Positions 1 through 7,677 of a stretch of 22,066 bases of DNA are shown piece after piece (the stretch's first letter is position 1; the number at the start of each line of letters is the position of its first letter). A model generated the notes under the pieces. The model saw only the letters and a program-made list of their open reading frames with translations. It did no database searches and had not been told where the DNA came from. The stretch is from Anaerolinea sp. (GTDB taxonomy: Bacteria > Chloroflexota > Anaerolineae > Anaerolineales > Anaerolineaceae). The position numbers and the translations under genes are program-made. The stretch spans positions 1 to 22,066 of the forward strand of contig JARKOV010000105.1 in NCBI GenBank assembly GCA_029975965.1, given 5' to 3'.

Positions 1-72
1 CCACCCCCCCCAAAACACCATCAATCTTCCATCTTCGCTCCCTTTCTCTGGAAGGGGGTTGGGGGGATGGGT
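1..72. repeat. Palindromic GC-rich repeat, copy 1 (truncated by window edge)
   Basis: This stretch lies downstream of trpA. Its right half reads CATCTTC, then a C-rich arm, then GGAAGGGG and GGGGGATGGG. The same order of blocks occurs in the right half of the repeat between trpG and trpD (4951-5089), so the two appear to be diverged copies of one interspersed palindromic family. The left part is C-rich and probably continues beyond the window. I see no T-run that would make it a clear trp operon terminator. The remaining bases up to 177 hold nothing I recognise. Confidence 0.5.
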
Positions 73-177
73 GTTCTGTCCGCTTGTCAAGCGACTTTGA
101 GAAAGCCATATCGATGAGAGGAAAAGTCGAAAGGTGCATGAGTAACGATCATTGAGAGATGAGGAATCAGAGCAGAG

Positions 178-1020
178 TCAGCCGGTGTGGCCATTCTCCA
201 GCGCGGCGCGCAGGGAAGACACGAAGGCTGCCGCCGCACGGGCCGGGACGGGAGAGTTGCGCACAGCCTCGATCAGCGCCGAGCCGACGATCACGCCGTC
301 GGCCAGCCGTCCAACCATCTGCGCCTGTTGAGGGGTCGAGATGCCGAAACCGACTGCCAGGGGGGTGCGCGCAGCGGCGCGGGCACGCCGGACGAACTCG
401 GGCAGGGCCGGTGGCAGCTCGGCGCGCGCACCGGTCACCCCATTGAGCGACACAAGGTAAAGAAAGCCGCTGGTGCGCCGGGCGGCTTGCTCGGTGCGCT
501 CGGGTGGCGAGGCGGGCGAGAGCAGGTAGACCAGCGCCAGCCCCTGCGCGCGGCAGGCGTCTTCCAGCTCGCCGGCCTCCTCGGGGGGCAGGTCGGGCAC
601 GATCAGGCCGTCCGCGCCGGCGGCAGCCGCATCGCGGGTGTAACGCCGCACACCGTAAGCCAGCAGCGGGTTGGCGTAGCCCATCAGGAGCAGCGGCACA
701 GCCACCCCGCGCCGGCGCAGTTGCGCGGTGAGATCCAGGCAGGCCGCCGCCGTGATCCCGCCGGCAAGCGCCGCCTGCGTGGAGCTTTGGATGGTCGGGC
801 CGTCGGCGAGCGGGTCGGAGAAGGGCACGCCCAGCTCGATCAGGTCGGCGCCGGCCTCCGCGATCGCCTGGATCACTTCCAGCGAGGTGGGCGCGTCGGG
901 GTAGCCGAGGGTGAAGTAAGGCATCAGCGCGGCGCGGTGTTCCGCTTTGGCGCGGGCGAAGGCAGAGGCGATGGAAGTGCGGTGTGCTGAAGACTGATCG
1001 TGTCCGGTCGAGGTGTTCAT
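178..1020 (-). CDS. trpA: Tryptophan synthase alpha chain
   Basis: TrpA (280 aa) cleaves indole-3-glycerol phosphate to indole and glyceraldehyde-3-phosphate and passes indole through a tunnel to TrpB. The frame shows a typical TIM barrel: the motif [17 protein letters not shown] carries the two catalytic acids, Glu62 and Asp73 (Glu49 and Asp60 in the Salmonella enzyme). VPDLPPEE follows near residue 141, and GFGIST forms the late phosphate-binding loop. The frame stays open upstream to 1743, but that part lies antisense-register inside trpB and lacks TrpA similarity. The ATG at 1020, which opens [11 protein letters not shown], gives the normal family length and is the likely start, although no strong Shine-Dalgarno precedes it. 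It is the last gene of the trp operon, 173 bp after trpB, an unusually wide gap for this pair. Confidence 0.95.
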   Translation of the reverse strand: MNTSTGHDQSSAHRTSIASAFARAKAEHRAALMPYFTLGYPDAPTSLEVIQAIAEAGADLIELGVPFSDPLADGPTIQSSTQAALAGGITAAACLDLTAQLRRRGVAVPLLLMGYANPLLAYGVRRYTRDAAAAGADGLIVPDLPPEEAGELEDACRAQGLALVYLLSPASPPERTEQAARRTSGFLYLVSLNGVTGARAELPPALPEFVRRARAAARTPLAVGFGISTPQQAQMVGRLADGVIVGSALIEAVRNSPVPARAAAAFVSSLRAALENGHTG

Positions 1021-1193
1021 AGGTAACCCAACCCTGTTATGCCGATGAGAGGAGGTGAAGAACGTCGGGACGGCGGGGAGGGCCGCCCCGGCGAGAGTGT
1101 CGCAGCATGCCCTGCCGTGGGACTCCATCGCGAGGTCGCCTGGCGACCGCGGCGATCTCTCTTCCTGTCGTTTGAAAAAATAAGCAACCCACC
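1021..1193 (-). other. trpB-trpA intergenic gap with a hairpin
   Basis: This 173-bp gap separates trpB from trpA. It contains an imperfect inverted repeat at 1127-1156: arms ATCGC/GCGAT outside and GGTCGC/GCGACC inside, with a 3-nt loop. No U-run follows on the minus strand, so it does not look like an intrinsic terminator. It could instead be an mRNA stabilising or processing structure. No reading frame of note and no clear promoter were found here. Confidence 0.5.
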
Positions 1194-2438
1194 CTACCCA
1201 CTCCCGGCGGAAGATGGGTCGCTGCCCGGTTGGGGATGCCCCAGAGCCTTCAAGATCGTGTCCAGGTCCTTGTCCCCGCGACCGGAAAGGTTGACCAACA
1301 GGATGTGGTCTTTGGGGAGCTGCGGCGCGCGGTGGATGGCTTCGGCCACGGCGTGCGACGACTCGAGCGCGGCGAGGATGCCTTCGCTGCGTGCCAGGCG
1401 CTGGAAGGCCTGCAACGCGGCGTGGTCGTCGGCCGCGGTGTACTCGGCGCGCCCCTCGTCGCGCAGGTAAGCGTGCTCGGGGCCGACCGCCGGATAATCC
1501 AGGCCGGCGGAGATCGAGTGCGTGGCGGCGACCTGCCCGTCGGCATCTTGCAGCAGATAGGTGAACGCCCCGTGCAACACGCCAGGGCGACCCAGGCGCG
1601 GGTCGCTGAAACGCGCCGCGTGCCGCCCGCTCTCCAACCCCTCGCCGGCGGCTTCCACCCCGACCAGGCGTACGCCCGGGTCGTCTAAAAAGGCGTGGAA
1701 CAGGCCGATGGCGTTGGAGCCGCCCCCCACGCAGGCGATGCACGTATCCGGCAACCGCCTGGCCTGGGCCAGGATCTGCGCGCGGGCTTCGCTGCCGATG
1801 ACCGCTTGAAAATCGCGCACAATGGTCGGGTAGGGGTGCGGCCCGAGCGCCGAGCCGAGCAGGTAGTGAGTGCTCGCCACGCTGGCAACCCAGTCGCGGA
1901 TAGCTTCATTGACCGCGTCCTTGAGGGTGCGGCTGCCGCTTTCCACCGGGCGCACTTCCGCGCCCAGCAGGCGCATGCGCTGCACGTTGGGCTGCTGGCG
2001 GGCGATATCGACCGCGCCCATGTACACCACGCACTCCAGCCCGAGCAGCGCGGCGGCGGTGGCGGAGGCCACGCCGTGCTGGCCCGCCCCGGTCTCGGCG
2101 ATGATGCGCCGCTTGCCCATGCGCTGCGCCAGGAGCGCCTGCCCGAGGGCGTTGTTGATCTTGTGCGCGCCGGTGTGCGCCAGGTCTTCGCGCTTGAGGT
2201 AAATGCGCGCCCCGCCCAGCTCGGCGCTGAGACGCGCGGCAAAAGTGAGCGGGGTGGGCCGCCCGACGTATTCGCGCAGCAGCCGGTCAAATTCGGCCTG
2301 GAAGCCGGCGTCTGCGCGGGCTTCGAGGTAGGCCTGCTCGAGCTCGGCGACCGCCGGCATGAGCACCTCTGGGATGAATTGCCCGCCATAAGGGCCGAAT
2401 TTGGCGGACAGGCGCGTGACGGGTTGGGTCAAGGTCAT
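1194..2438 (-). CDS. trpB: Tryptophan synthase beta chain
   Basis: TrpB (414 aa) is the PLP enzyme that condenses indole with serine to give tryptophan, working as an alpha2-beta2 complex with TrpA. The N-terminus ([16 protein letters not shown]) is typical of the TrpB1 class. [13 protein letters not shown] carries the PLP lysine at Lys93, AETGAGQHG carries the catalytic Glu115, and GGGSNAIG at about 238-245 binds the cofactor phosphate. The end of the fold ([12 protein letters not shown]) is intact and is followed by a short Gly/Ser/Pro-rich tail. The start codon overlaps the trpF stop in an ATGA arrangement, which suggests translational coupling. Length and motifs are those of a normal, functional enzyme. 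Confidence 0.97.
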   Translation of the reverse strand: MTLTQPVTRLSAKFGPYGGQFIPEVLMPAVAELEQAYLEARADAGFQAEFDRLLREYVGRPTPLTFAARLSAELGGARIYLKREDLAHTGAHKINNALGQALLAQRMGKRRIIAETGAGQHGVASATAAALLGLECVVYMGAVDIARQQPNVQRMRLLGAEVRPVESGSRTLKDAVNEAIRDWVASVASTHYLLGSALGPHPYPTIVRDFQAVIGSEARAQILAQARRLPDTCIACVGGGSNAIGLFHAFLDDPGVRLVGVEAAGEGLESGRHAARFSDPRLGRPGVLHGAFTYLLQDADGQVAATHSISAGLDYPAVGPEHAYLRDEGRAEYTAADDHAALQAFQRLARSEGILAALESSHAVAEAIHRAPQLPKDHILLVNLSGRGDKDLDTILKALGHPQPGSDPSSAGSG

Positions 2439-3085
2439 CGGTGAATTTGCTCCTCGGTCTCGATCGATTTAGCTGCCAGGATAAAGCGCCGCATCAGGGC
2501 GGCATCTTTGCGTCCAGGTTCGCGTTCCACCCCGGAGGCCACATCGACCCCCCAGGGGCGCACCGTGCGGATGGCTCCGGCGACGTTCTCGGGGCGCAGC
2601 CCGCCGGCCAACAAAAGCGGGGCTCGCGCCGCCAGCCCGGCCGCCAGGCTCCAATCGGCGGGCAGGCCGGTGCCGCCGTATTCGCCGGGACGGTAGGCGT
2701 CCACCAGCCAGGCGGGGGCGGTAACTCGCCGTGGGTAACGAGTCAAAGCCGCGGCGAGATCGGCGGGGTTGGCCGGGCGCAGCGCCTTGAAGGCGCGCTC
2801 GCCGAGCTCCTCCAGCGCGCCGGGCGGTTCATCGCCCGATAGCTGCGCGAGGTCCAGCCCGCAGGCGTCCAGCACGGCGCGGACCTCCGTAACCGGGCTG
2901 TCGACAAACACCCCCACGCTCACCACACCGCTCCCGGCCAGCATCTCGACGATGCGCGCGCAATCCTGCGGGCGGATGAACCGCGGGCTGCGCGGGTAGA
3001 AGTTGAAGCCGAGCAGGTCGGCTCCGCATTCGACCGCCGCCAGCGCGTCGGCCAGGGTGGTGAGACCGCAAATCTTGACGATCAT
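2435..3085 (-). CDS. trpF: Phosphoribosylanthranilate isomerase
   Basis: TrpF (216 aa) carries out the Amadori rearrangement of N-(5-phosphoribosyl)anthranilate to CdRP, the third step of tryptophan synthesis. The protein opens with [10 protein letters not shown], which places the general-base cysteine at Cys6. The general-acid aspartate is Asp129 in [24 protein letters not shown] near residue 27 and [10 protein letters not shown] and VDVASGVE near the C-terminus are the usual phosphate-binding and barrel-closing motifs. Both ends overlap neighbours by 4 nt (ATGA): the start with the trpC stop, the stop with the trpB start. This supports tight translational coupling of C-F-B. The gene is separate here rather than fused to trpC. 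Confidence 0.96.
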   Translation of the reverse strand: MIVKICGLTTLADALAAVECGADLLGFNFYPRSPRFIRPQDCARIVEMLAGSGVVSVGVFVDSPVTEVRAVLDACGLDLAQLSGDEPPGALEELGERAFKALRPANPADLAAALTRYPRRVTAPAWLVDAYRPGEYGGTGLPADWSLAAGLAARAPLLLAGGLRPENVAGAIRTVRPWGVDVASGVEREPGRKDAALMRRFILAAKSIETEEQIHR

Positions 3086-3867
3086 CCGGCCAGCTCCCGC
3101 ACCCGGGCGGCCGTGTCGGGCGCAGTGACCAGCGCCTCGCCGACCAGCAGGGCGTCTACGCTGGCATCGGCCAGGCGCGTCACGTCGGCGCGGGAGCGAA
3201 TACCGCTCTCCGCCACCACCACTACCCCGGCTGGAATGAGCGGGCGCAGGCGCAGGGTGGTTTCCAGGTCAACGGTGAAGGTGTGCAGGTCGCGGTTGTT
3301 GATCCCGACCAGCCCGGCGCCGCTCTGCAAGGCGGCTTCCAGCTCGGCGGCGGAGTGAGCTTCCACCAGCGCCGCCATGCCCAGGGCTTCGGCCAGGCTG
3401 CGCAGCTCGCGCAACCGGCCGGTTGGCAACTGGGCGGCAATCAGCAGCACGGCACCGGCTCCGGCGGCGCGCGCCTCGTACACCTGGTACTCATCCAGGA
3501 TGAAATCTTTGCGCAACACCGGCAGGCGCGGCTGGAGGGCCGCCACCTGGCGCAGGTGCTCCAGGCTGCCGCGAAAGTAGCGCCCGTCGGTCAGCACGCT
3601 GATCGCCGCGGCGCCGTTCTCGCGGTAGATGCGCGCCAGGCGCTGCGGGTCGAAATTGCCCGCCAGCAGCCCTTTCGAGGGCGAGGCGCGCTTGATTTCG
3701 GCGATCAGGCGCGGCGGAGCGCCAGCCGGTCGGCGCACGGCGGTGATGAAATCCGGCGCGGGCGGGGAGCTCTCAGCGGCCGCGCGAACGGCTGCCAGCG
3801 GCGCTGACGCCAGTCGCTCGACCAACTCGGCGCGCTTGTGGGCGAAGATCTCGTCCAGCAGGCTCAT
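3082..3867 (-). CDS. trpC: Indole-3-glycerol phosphate synthase
   Basis: TrpC (261 aa) closes the indole ring, converting CdRP to indole-3-glycerol phosphate with loss of CO2. The signature LIAEIKRASPSKG contains Glu57 and Lys59. PVLRKDFILDEYQVYEAR contains the catalytic Lys120, GINNRDLHTF contains Asn190, and VVAESGIRS contains Glu220 and Ser221; together these form the standard active site. The length matches a stand-alone IGPS. The start overlaps the trpD stop and the stop overlaps the trpF start, each by 4 nt, so the gene sits in the tightly coupled D-C-F-B block. Confidence 0.97.
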   Translation of the reverse strand: MSLLDEIFAHKRAELVERLASAPLAAVRAAAESSPPAPDFITAVRRPAGAPPRLIAEIKRASPSKGLLAGNFDPQRLARIYRENGAAAISVLTDGRYFRGSLEHLRQVAALQPRLPVLRKDFILDEYQVYEARAAGAGAVLLIAAQLPTGRLRELRSLAEALGMAALVEAHSAAELEAALQSGAGLVGINNRDLHTFTVDLETTLRLRPLIPAGVVVVAESGIRSRADVTRLADASVDALLVGEALVTAPDTAARVRELAG

Positions 3868-4886
3868 TGGACGAATTTCCCGCTGAACGCGGCAAGATGC
3901 TCCAGCCGGGCCAGCGCCGCCCCACTGGAAAGCGAGCGCTCGGCTTCGTCCAGCGCGGCGCGGAAATCCCCGCTGGCGGTGGCCAACGCGGCGGCGCTGT
4001 TGAGCAACAGCACGTCGCGGCGGGCGCTGCGATCCTCGCCGGAGAGCAATGCGCGCAGCATCGCGGCGTTGTGCTGAGGCTCGCCGCCGCGCAGCTCTTC
4101 GCGGGTAGCGTGGCGCAAGCCCAGGCGCTCCGCGTCCAGCTCGAACGACTCGACGCGCCCGTCGCGCAGGTGGCTGACCCGGTTGGGCCCACTGGTCGAA
4201 AGCTCGTCCAAGCCGCCGTGTCCGTGCACGACGAAGGCGGCGCGCCCGCCCAATTCGCCAAGCACCTCTGCGATCGGCTGGGTGAGGGCCGGGTCATAGA
4301 CCCCGATCAACTGGTGGGTGGCGCCGGCCGGGTTGGTCAGCGGTCCGAGCAGGTTGAAGATGGTACGCTGGCCCAGCTCGCGGCGCGGGCCAATGGCGTG
4401 CTGCATGGCCGGGTGGAACTTGGGGGCAAAGATGAAGCCGATGCCAACCTGCTCGATGCAGGCGGCGACCTGCTCGGGGGTCAGCTCGAGGTTGACGCCC
4501 AACGCGCCGAGCACGTCCGCGCTGCCGCATTGAGAGGAGGCCGCCCGGTTGCCATGCTTGGCGACCTTGCGCCCGGCCCCGGCGATGACGAAGGCGGCGG
4601 CGGTGGAGATGTTGAAGGTGTGCGCGCCGTCTCCACCGGTGCCGGCGGTGTCGAGCAGCGGGTCGCCGTTGACCTGGTAGGGGATGAGGCTGGCCTGGGC
4701 GCGCATGGCGCGGGCCGAGCCGGTGATCTCATCCACCGTCTCGCCCTTCATGCGCAGCGCGATCAGGTAGCCGCCGATTTGTGCCTGGGTGGCCTGGCCA
4801 GTCATGATGAGGGTCATGGCTTCTTCGGCTTCGCCGGCGGTCAGGTTTTGCCGGTTGATGGCTTTATTGAGAAAAGGTTTCAACAT
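3864..4886 (-). CDS. trpD: Anthranilate phosphoribosyltransferase
   Basis: TrpD (340 aa) transfers the phosphoribosyl group of PRPP to anthranilate. The PRPP-binding signature DTAGTGGDGAHTFNIST lies at about 79-95, and KHGNRAASSQCGSADVLGALG at about 110-130 forms the second conserved loop. HGHGGLDE near 222 is also typical. The ATG at 4886 is well placed, with a GGAG Shine-Dalgarno about 6 nt upstream. It is not fused to trpG as in enterobacteria; instead about 255 bp containing a palindromic repeat separates it from trpG. Its stop overlaps the trpC start by 4 nt. Confidence 0.97.
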   Translation of the reverse strand: MLKPFLNKAINRQNLTAGEAEEAMTLIMTGQATQAQIGGYLIALRMKGETVDEITGSARAMRAQASLIPYQVNGDPLLDTAGTGGDGAHTFNISTAAAFVIAGAGRKVAKHGNRAASSQCGSADVLGALGVNLELTPEQVAACIEQVGIGFIFAPKFHPAMQHAIGPRRELGQRTIFNLLGPLTNPAGATHQLIGVYDPALTQPIAEVLGELGGRAAFVVHGHGGLDELSTSGPNRVSHLRDGRVESFELDAERLGLRHATREELRGGEPQHNAAMLRALLSGEDRSARRDVLLLNSAAALATASGDFRAALDEAERSLSSGAALARLEHLAAFSGKFVQ

Positions 4887-4950
4887 GTCGATCTCCTATC
4901 GATCTGAAGAACTTATCCCGATTTGGTTTCAACCAATTAATTTGGAAAAT

Positions 4951-5089
4951 CTTCCCCACCCCCTTGTGTTCCCCTGCCCCAGGGCGGGGGAAAGAAGATT
5001 TAGATGGGGATGATGGGCACGTTCCGCGCCCATCATCCCCGTACATCTTCTTTTCCCCTTCCCCTCGGGGAAGGGGCTAGGGGATGGGG
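4951..5089. repeat. Compound palindromic repeat (REP/MITE-like), copy 2
   Basis: This unit lies inside the trp operon, between trpG and trpD. It is built as an imperfect long inverted repeat with three nested hairpins. A left arm at about 4969-4992 pairs TTCCCC with GGGGAA. A central perfect 13-bp hairpin spans 5006-5018 and 5028-5040 with a 9-nt loop, flanked by AAAGAAGAT and ATCTTCTTT. A right perfect 10-bp hairpin spans 5055-5064 and 5067-5076 with a 2-nt loop. The right half matches the repeat at 1-72. There is no coding potential, so it is probably a non-autonomous or REP-type element. It could also affect mRNA stability between trpG and trpD. Confidence 0.7.
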
Positions 5090-5141
5090 CGCTGTGTGCA
5101 AATGAATGGTGGAGTGCAAAATCGAGAGTCATGCTTGTTTC

Positions 5142-5705
5142 TCACTGGACGGTTAAGAAATTCTTCAGCAGCTTGCGCCCGGCCTCGGTGAGGATCGACT
5201 CGGGGTGAAACTGCACCCCGAAGACCGGGTAGGTCTTATGGCGCAGGCCCATCAGCTCGCCGGTGCGGGTGAACGCGGTCGGCTGGAGCGCCTCGGGCAG
5301 CGGCTCGGCCACCACCAGCGAGTGGTAGCGGGTGGCGTCGAACGGGCTGGGCAGCTCGGCAAAAAGGTCTTCGCCGTAGTGGTAGATGGGCGAGGTCTTG
5401 CCGTGCATCAGGCGCGGCGCGCGCACCACCTGCCCGCCGAAGGCGGCGCCGATGCACTGGTGCCCCAGGCAGACGCCCAGCAGCGGGACTTTTGGCCCCA
5501 GCCGCCGGATCACCTCGGTGGATACCCCTGCCTCGCCGGGCTCGCCGGGACCGGGCGAGATGACGATGCGCTGGGGAGCGAGCTCCTCCAACTCTTCGAC
5601 GGAGACGGCGTCGTTGCGGAAAACGCGCACATCCTGCCCAAGCTCGCCGAAAAGCTGGGCCAGGTTATAGGTGAACGAGTCGTAGTTATCGATCAATGCC
5701 AGCAT
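5142..5705 (-). CDS. trpG: Anthranilate synthase component II (glutamine amidotransferase)
   Basis: TrpG (187 aa) is the class I glutamine amidotransferase subunit that supplies ammonia to TrpE. It begins [17 protein letters not shown], a family hallmark. The oxyanion-loop motif [11 protein letters not shown] is at about 50-60, the nucleophile is Cys79 in [10 protein letters not shown], and the other triad residues are His167 and Glu169 in [10 protein letters not shown]. The length is normal for a stand-alone subunit. A strong GGAGG Shine-Dalgarno lies 5 nt before the ATG, and only 12 bp separate it from the trpE stop, so the two subunits are made together. In some bacteria such a subunit also serves PabB; I saw no pab gene in this window. 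Confidence 0.95.
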   Translation of the reverse strand: MLALIDNYDSFTYNLAQLFGELGQDVRVFRNDAVSVEELEELAPQRIVISPGPGEPGEAGVSTEVIRRLGPKVPLLGVCLGHQCIGAAFGGQVVRAPRLMHGKTSPIYHYGEDLFAELPSPFDATRYHSLVVAEPLPEALQPTAFTRTGELMGLRHKTYPVFGVQFHPESILTEAGRKLLKNFLTVQ

Positions 5706-5717
5706 GGCAACCTCCGG

Positions 5718-7199
5718 TTAAATTCCTTTTTCGGCCATTTCGACCGCCACGGCCAGCGCGCGGGCTTTGTTGAGCGATTCCTGGTACTCCAGCTCGGGGT
5801 CGGAATCGGCCACCACCCCCCCGCCCGCCTGAACGGAGACGGTCTTGCCGCGCATCACCATGGTGCGGATGGCGATGCAGGTGTCCATCGAGCCGTCGGC
5901 GGCGAAGTATCCCACCGCCCCGGCGTAGGGGCCGCGCGGCGAGGACTCGAGCTGGTCGATGATCTGCATGGCGCGGATCTTCGGCGCGCCGGTCACCGTT
6001 CCGGCCGGAAAGGTGGCGCGCATCAGGTCGAAGGCGTCGAGCTCGGGGCGCAGCCGACCTTCGACATGCGAGACGATGTGCATCACGTGCGAGTAACGCT
6101 CCACCTGCATCAGCTCAGGGACGCGCACGCTGCCGTATTCGCACACCCGGCCCAGGTCGTTGCGCGCCAGGTCGACCAGCATGACGTGCTCGGCGCGCTC
6201 CTTGGGGTCGGCGAGCAGCTCGGTCTGCATGGCGGCGTCTTCGGCGGGGGTCTTGCCGCGCGGGCGCGTGCCGGCGATCGGCCGGACAGCCGCCGTGCGC
6301 CCTTCCAGGCGGACGTGCATCTCCGGCGAGGCGCCGATCAGGCGCAGCGGCTCGCCGCCGGCCAGGTCGGCGAAGTCAAAGTAGAACATGTACGGTGAGG
6401 GGTTGAGCCGGCGCAAGGCGCGGTAGATGTCGAAGGGCGCGGCGTGCGTGTCGCGGCTGAGACGTTGGGAGGGCACCACCTGGAAGATGTCGCCGGCGGC
6501 GATGTGCTCTTTGGCGCGCAGGACGTTCTCGATGTAACGCTCGCGGGTGACGTTGGAGCGCATCTCTGCCCCCGGAGCCGGCGCTGCCGGCCTGTTTTCG
6601 CGGGCGGGCAGCGGCGCAGCGATCCGCGCCTCCAGGTGGTCGAGTCGAGCGGCTGCTTCCGCCTGCCTCTCGGCAGGGGGCAGGGTGGGGTCGGGGTTGG
6701 CAATGAGCAGCATCCGGCCAAACGCGTGATCGAAGGCGACCAGCGTGGATGCCTGCAGGAAGATCGCATCTGGGAGATCGGCATGGGGGCGCAGCGCGAC
6801 GCTTGGCTCGAAGTAGCGCATCATCTCGTAACTCAAGTAGCCGGCCAGTCCGCCGGCGAAGCGCGGCAGACCGTGCAGCGGCGCGCAGCGCATGGCACCC
6901 AGCTCTTCTTTCAGCACAGCGAGCGGGTCGGCGGTCGGTCGGAGATCCACCCGCGCCGGGGTGTGGATTTCGACCGAGCCGTTGCGCAGCAGGCAGGCGC
7001 GCCTCGTGTCCACGCCGATAAAAGAGTAGCGCGCCACCTGCTCGCCGCCGGTGACCGATTCGAGCAGGAAGGACGGTCCGTTTCCCGACAGCTTGAGGTA
7101 GGTGGAGACAGGCGTCTCCAGGTCGGCAGGCAGCTCGCGCACCAGCGGCGTCGCCTGCTGATCGAGCAGTAAATGTTCCGGTAAAGTTCTTTCGAGCAT
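5718..7199 (-). CDS. trpE: Anthranilate synthase component I
   Basis: TrpE (493 aa) converts chorismate to anthranilate using ammonia from TrpG and is the committed step of the pathway. The N-terminal domain holds the tryptophan feedback-site motif LLES at 45-48, with ARYSFIG following. The chorismate-binding domain carries RPIAGTRPRGKT at about 306-317, LVDLARNDLGRVCEYGSV at about 341-357 and FPAGTVTGAPKIRAMQIID at about 397-415. PYAGAVGYFAADGSMDTCIAIRT at about 424-446 completes the active site. The LLES motif marks it as anthranilate synthase rather than PabB. It is the first gene of the operon, 53 nt after the T-box terminator, so enzyme synthesis (T-box) and probably activity (feedback) are both controlled by tryptophan supply. 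Confidence 0.97.
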   Translation of the reverse strand: MLERTLPEHLLLDQQATPLVRELPADLETPVSTYLKLSGNGPSFLLESVTGGEQVARYSFIGVDTRRACLLRNGSVEIHTPARVDLRPTADPLAVLKEELGAMRCAPLHGLPRFAGGLAGYLSYEMMRYFEPSVALRPHADLPDAIFLQASTLVAFDHAFGRMLLIANPDPTLPPAERQAEAAARLDHLEARIAAPLPARENRPAAPAPGAEMRSNVTRERYIENVLRAKEHIAAGDIFQVVPSQRLSRDTHAAPFDIYRALRRLNPSPYMFYFDFADLAGGEPLRLIGASPEMHVRLEGRTAAVRPIAGTRPRGKTPAEDAAMQTELLADPKERAEHVMLVDLARNDLGRVCEYGSVRVPELMQVERYSHVMHIVSHVEGRLRPELDAFDLMRATFPAGTVTGAPKIRAMQIIDQLESSPRGPYAGAVGYFAADGSMDTCIAIRTMVMRGKTVSVQAGGGVVADSDPELEYQESLNKARALAVAVEMAEKGI

Positions 7200-7252
7200 C
7201 GTTTCCCTCGCTTTTCGTCCTTATCACCGTGGTTGATCGGCCCGGTTAATGC

Positions 7253-7288
7253 AAAAACCTCTCTCGCCGCCTGGGACGAGAGAGGTTT
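7253..7288 (-). terminator. T-box-controlled intrinsic terminator of the trp leader
   Basis: On the minus strand the leader forms a perfect 12-bp stem (7277-7288 with 7255-7266) and a 10-nt loop, followed by a run of five U at 7257-7253. It lies directly after the T-box sequence. The 5' arm of the stem begins immediately after the antiterminator region, which is the expected mutually exclusive arrangement. Confidence 0.9.
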
Positions 7289-7313
7289 CCCGTGGTGCCA
7301 CCCAATTTAGACT

Positions 7314-7363
7314 GCCTTCTCTAAAAAAAGAACCTGCCGTGACGACGACAGGTTTGAGAAAGC
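7314..7363 (-). other. Stem III-like hairpin with an embedded U7 run
   Basis: Between stem I and the T-box sequence, the leader folds AACCUGUCG (7354-7346) against CGGCAGGUU (7339-7331), 9 bp with one G-U pair and a 6-nt loop. Seven U residues follow at 7329-7323. Beyond the U-run, GAGAAGGC (7321-7314) can pair with the upstream GCUUUCUC (7363-7356), which would enclose the hairpin in a longer stem III. Before that outer helix forms, the inner hairpin plus U-run has the shape of an intrinsic terminator. Confidence 0.6.
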
Positions 7364-7587
7364 CAGCCTCACTCAGGGGTACGCCGGACAGGTCCGGTTA
7401 TACCCTTTGCCCAGATAACGGCGGCAGCTCCGGCGCGGGATACTCGGTTGAGCCTTTCACCCTGCAGCTCTGAGAACCATTCTGCGCTGTCGTTCGGGCA
7501 GCCATCTCACCACCTGGCTGCTCTCTGGACCGCCGTTCCAGCGCGTACTCTTTCTCTTCACAGCTTTTATTTTCAGTTGTTGGGTAG

Positions 7588-7616
7588 TTTATAGCAAGTT
7601 TGCCTCGGCTTGTCAA
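7588..7616 (-). promoter_or_regulatory. trp operon promoter (sigma70-type)
   Basis: On the minus strand a perfect -35 TTGACA (7616-7611) is followed, after exactly 17 bp, by a -10 TATAAA (7593-7588). The predicted transcription start is near 7581, just before T-box stem I. Confidence 0.85.
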
Positions 7617-7642
7617 GCAGGGAAATTTCACATTCATTCTTC

Positions 7643-7671
7643 TTGACAGAAAAACGGGGCTCACCTATAGT
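7643..7671 (+). promoter_or_regulatory. Promoter of the ABC exporter operon (sigma70-type)
   Basis: A perfect -35 TTGACA (7643-7648), a 17-bp spacer and a -10 TATAGT (7666-7671) face away from the trp promoter. The two -35 boxes are separated by 26 bp. The predicted start is near 7678. A 10-bp direct repeat CTTTAGTGGT occurs at 7672-7681, across the predicted start, and again at 7718-7727. Confidence 0.8.
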
Positions 7672-7677
7672 CTTTAG

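Larger units (their letters stand above)
7253..7581 (-). promoter_or_regulatory. T-box riboswitch, tRNA-Trp specific, controlling trpEGDCFBA
   Basis: The leader RNA starts near 7581. Stem I closes with GAGAA (7556-7552) and UUCUC (7476-7472), then opens into an internal loop, then GCGCUG (7544-7539) pairs with CAGCGC (7489-7484). The 5' side of the loop contains the AGUA loop-E sequence (7549-7546). The 3' side reads AGAAUGG, which puts a UGG tryptophan specifier codon at 7479-7477. The apical hairpin (GCAGCCA/UGGCUGC, 7521-7498) has a GGUG-containing loop. The T-box GGGUGGCACCACG lies at 7303-7291. Its UGGC (7300-7297) is complementary to a tRNA 3' end GCCA, which fits the G discriminator of tRNA-Trp. 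Uncharged tRNA-Trp should stabilise the antiterminator and switch on the operon. Confidence 0.92.

Noticed and set aside
1021..1743. In-frame upstream extension of trpA to 1743
   Set aside because: The extension overlaps trpB in another frame, has no TrpA similarity and would make the protein far longer than the family.
97..7364. 13-nt word TTTGAGAAAGCCA shared by the region after trpA and the trp leader
   Set aside because: A single 13-nt match is expected by chance in a 22-kb window and the flanks do not match.
7398..7664. 88-codon minus-strand frame covering the trp leader
   Set aside because: It overlaps the T-box and the promoter, including the -10 and -35 boxes, and shows no protein-like features.
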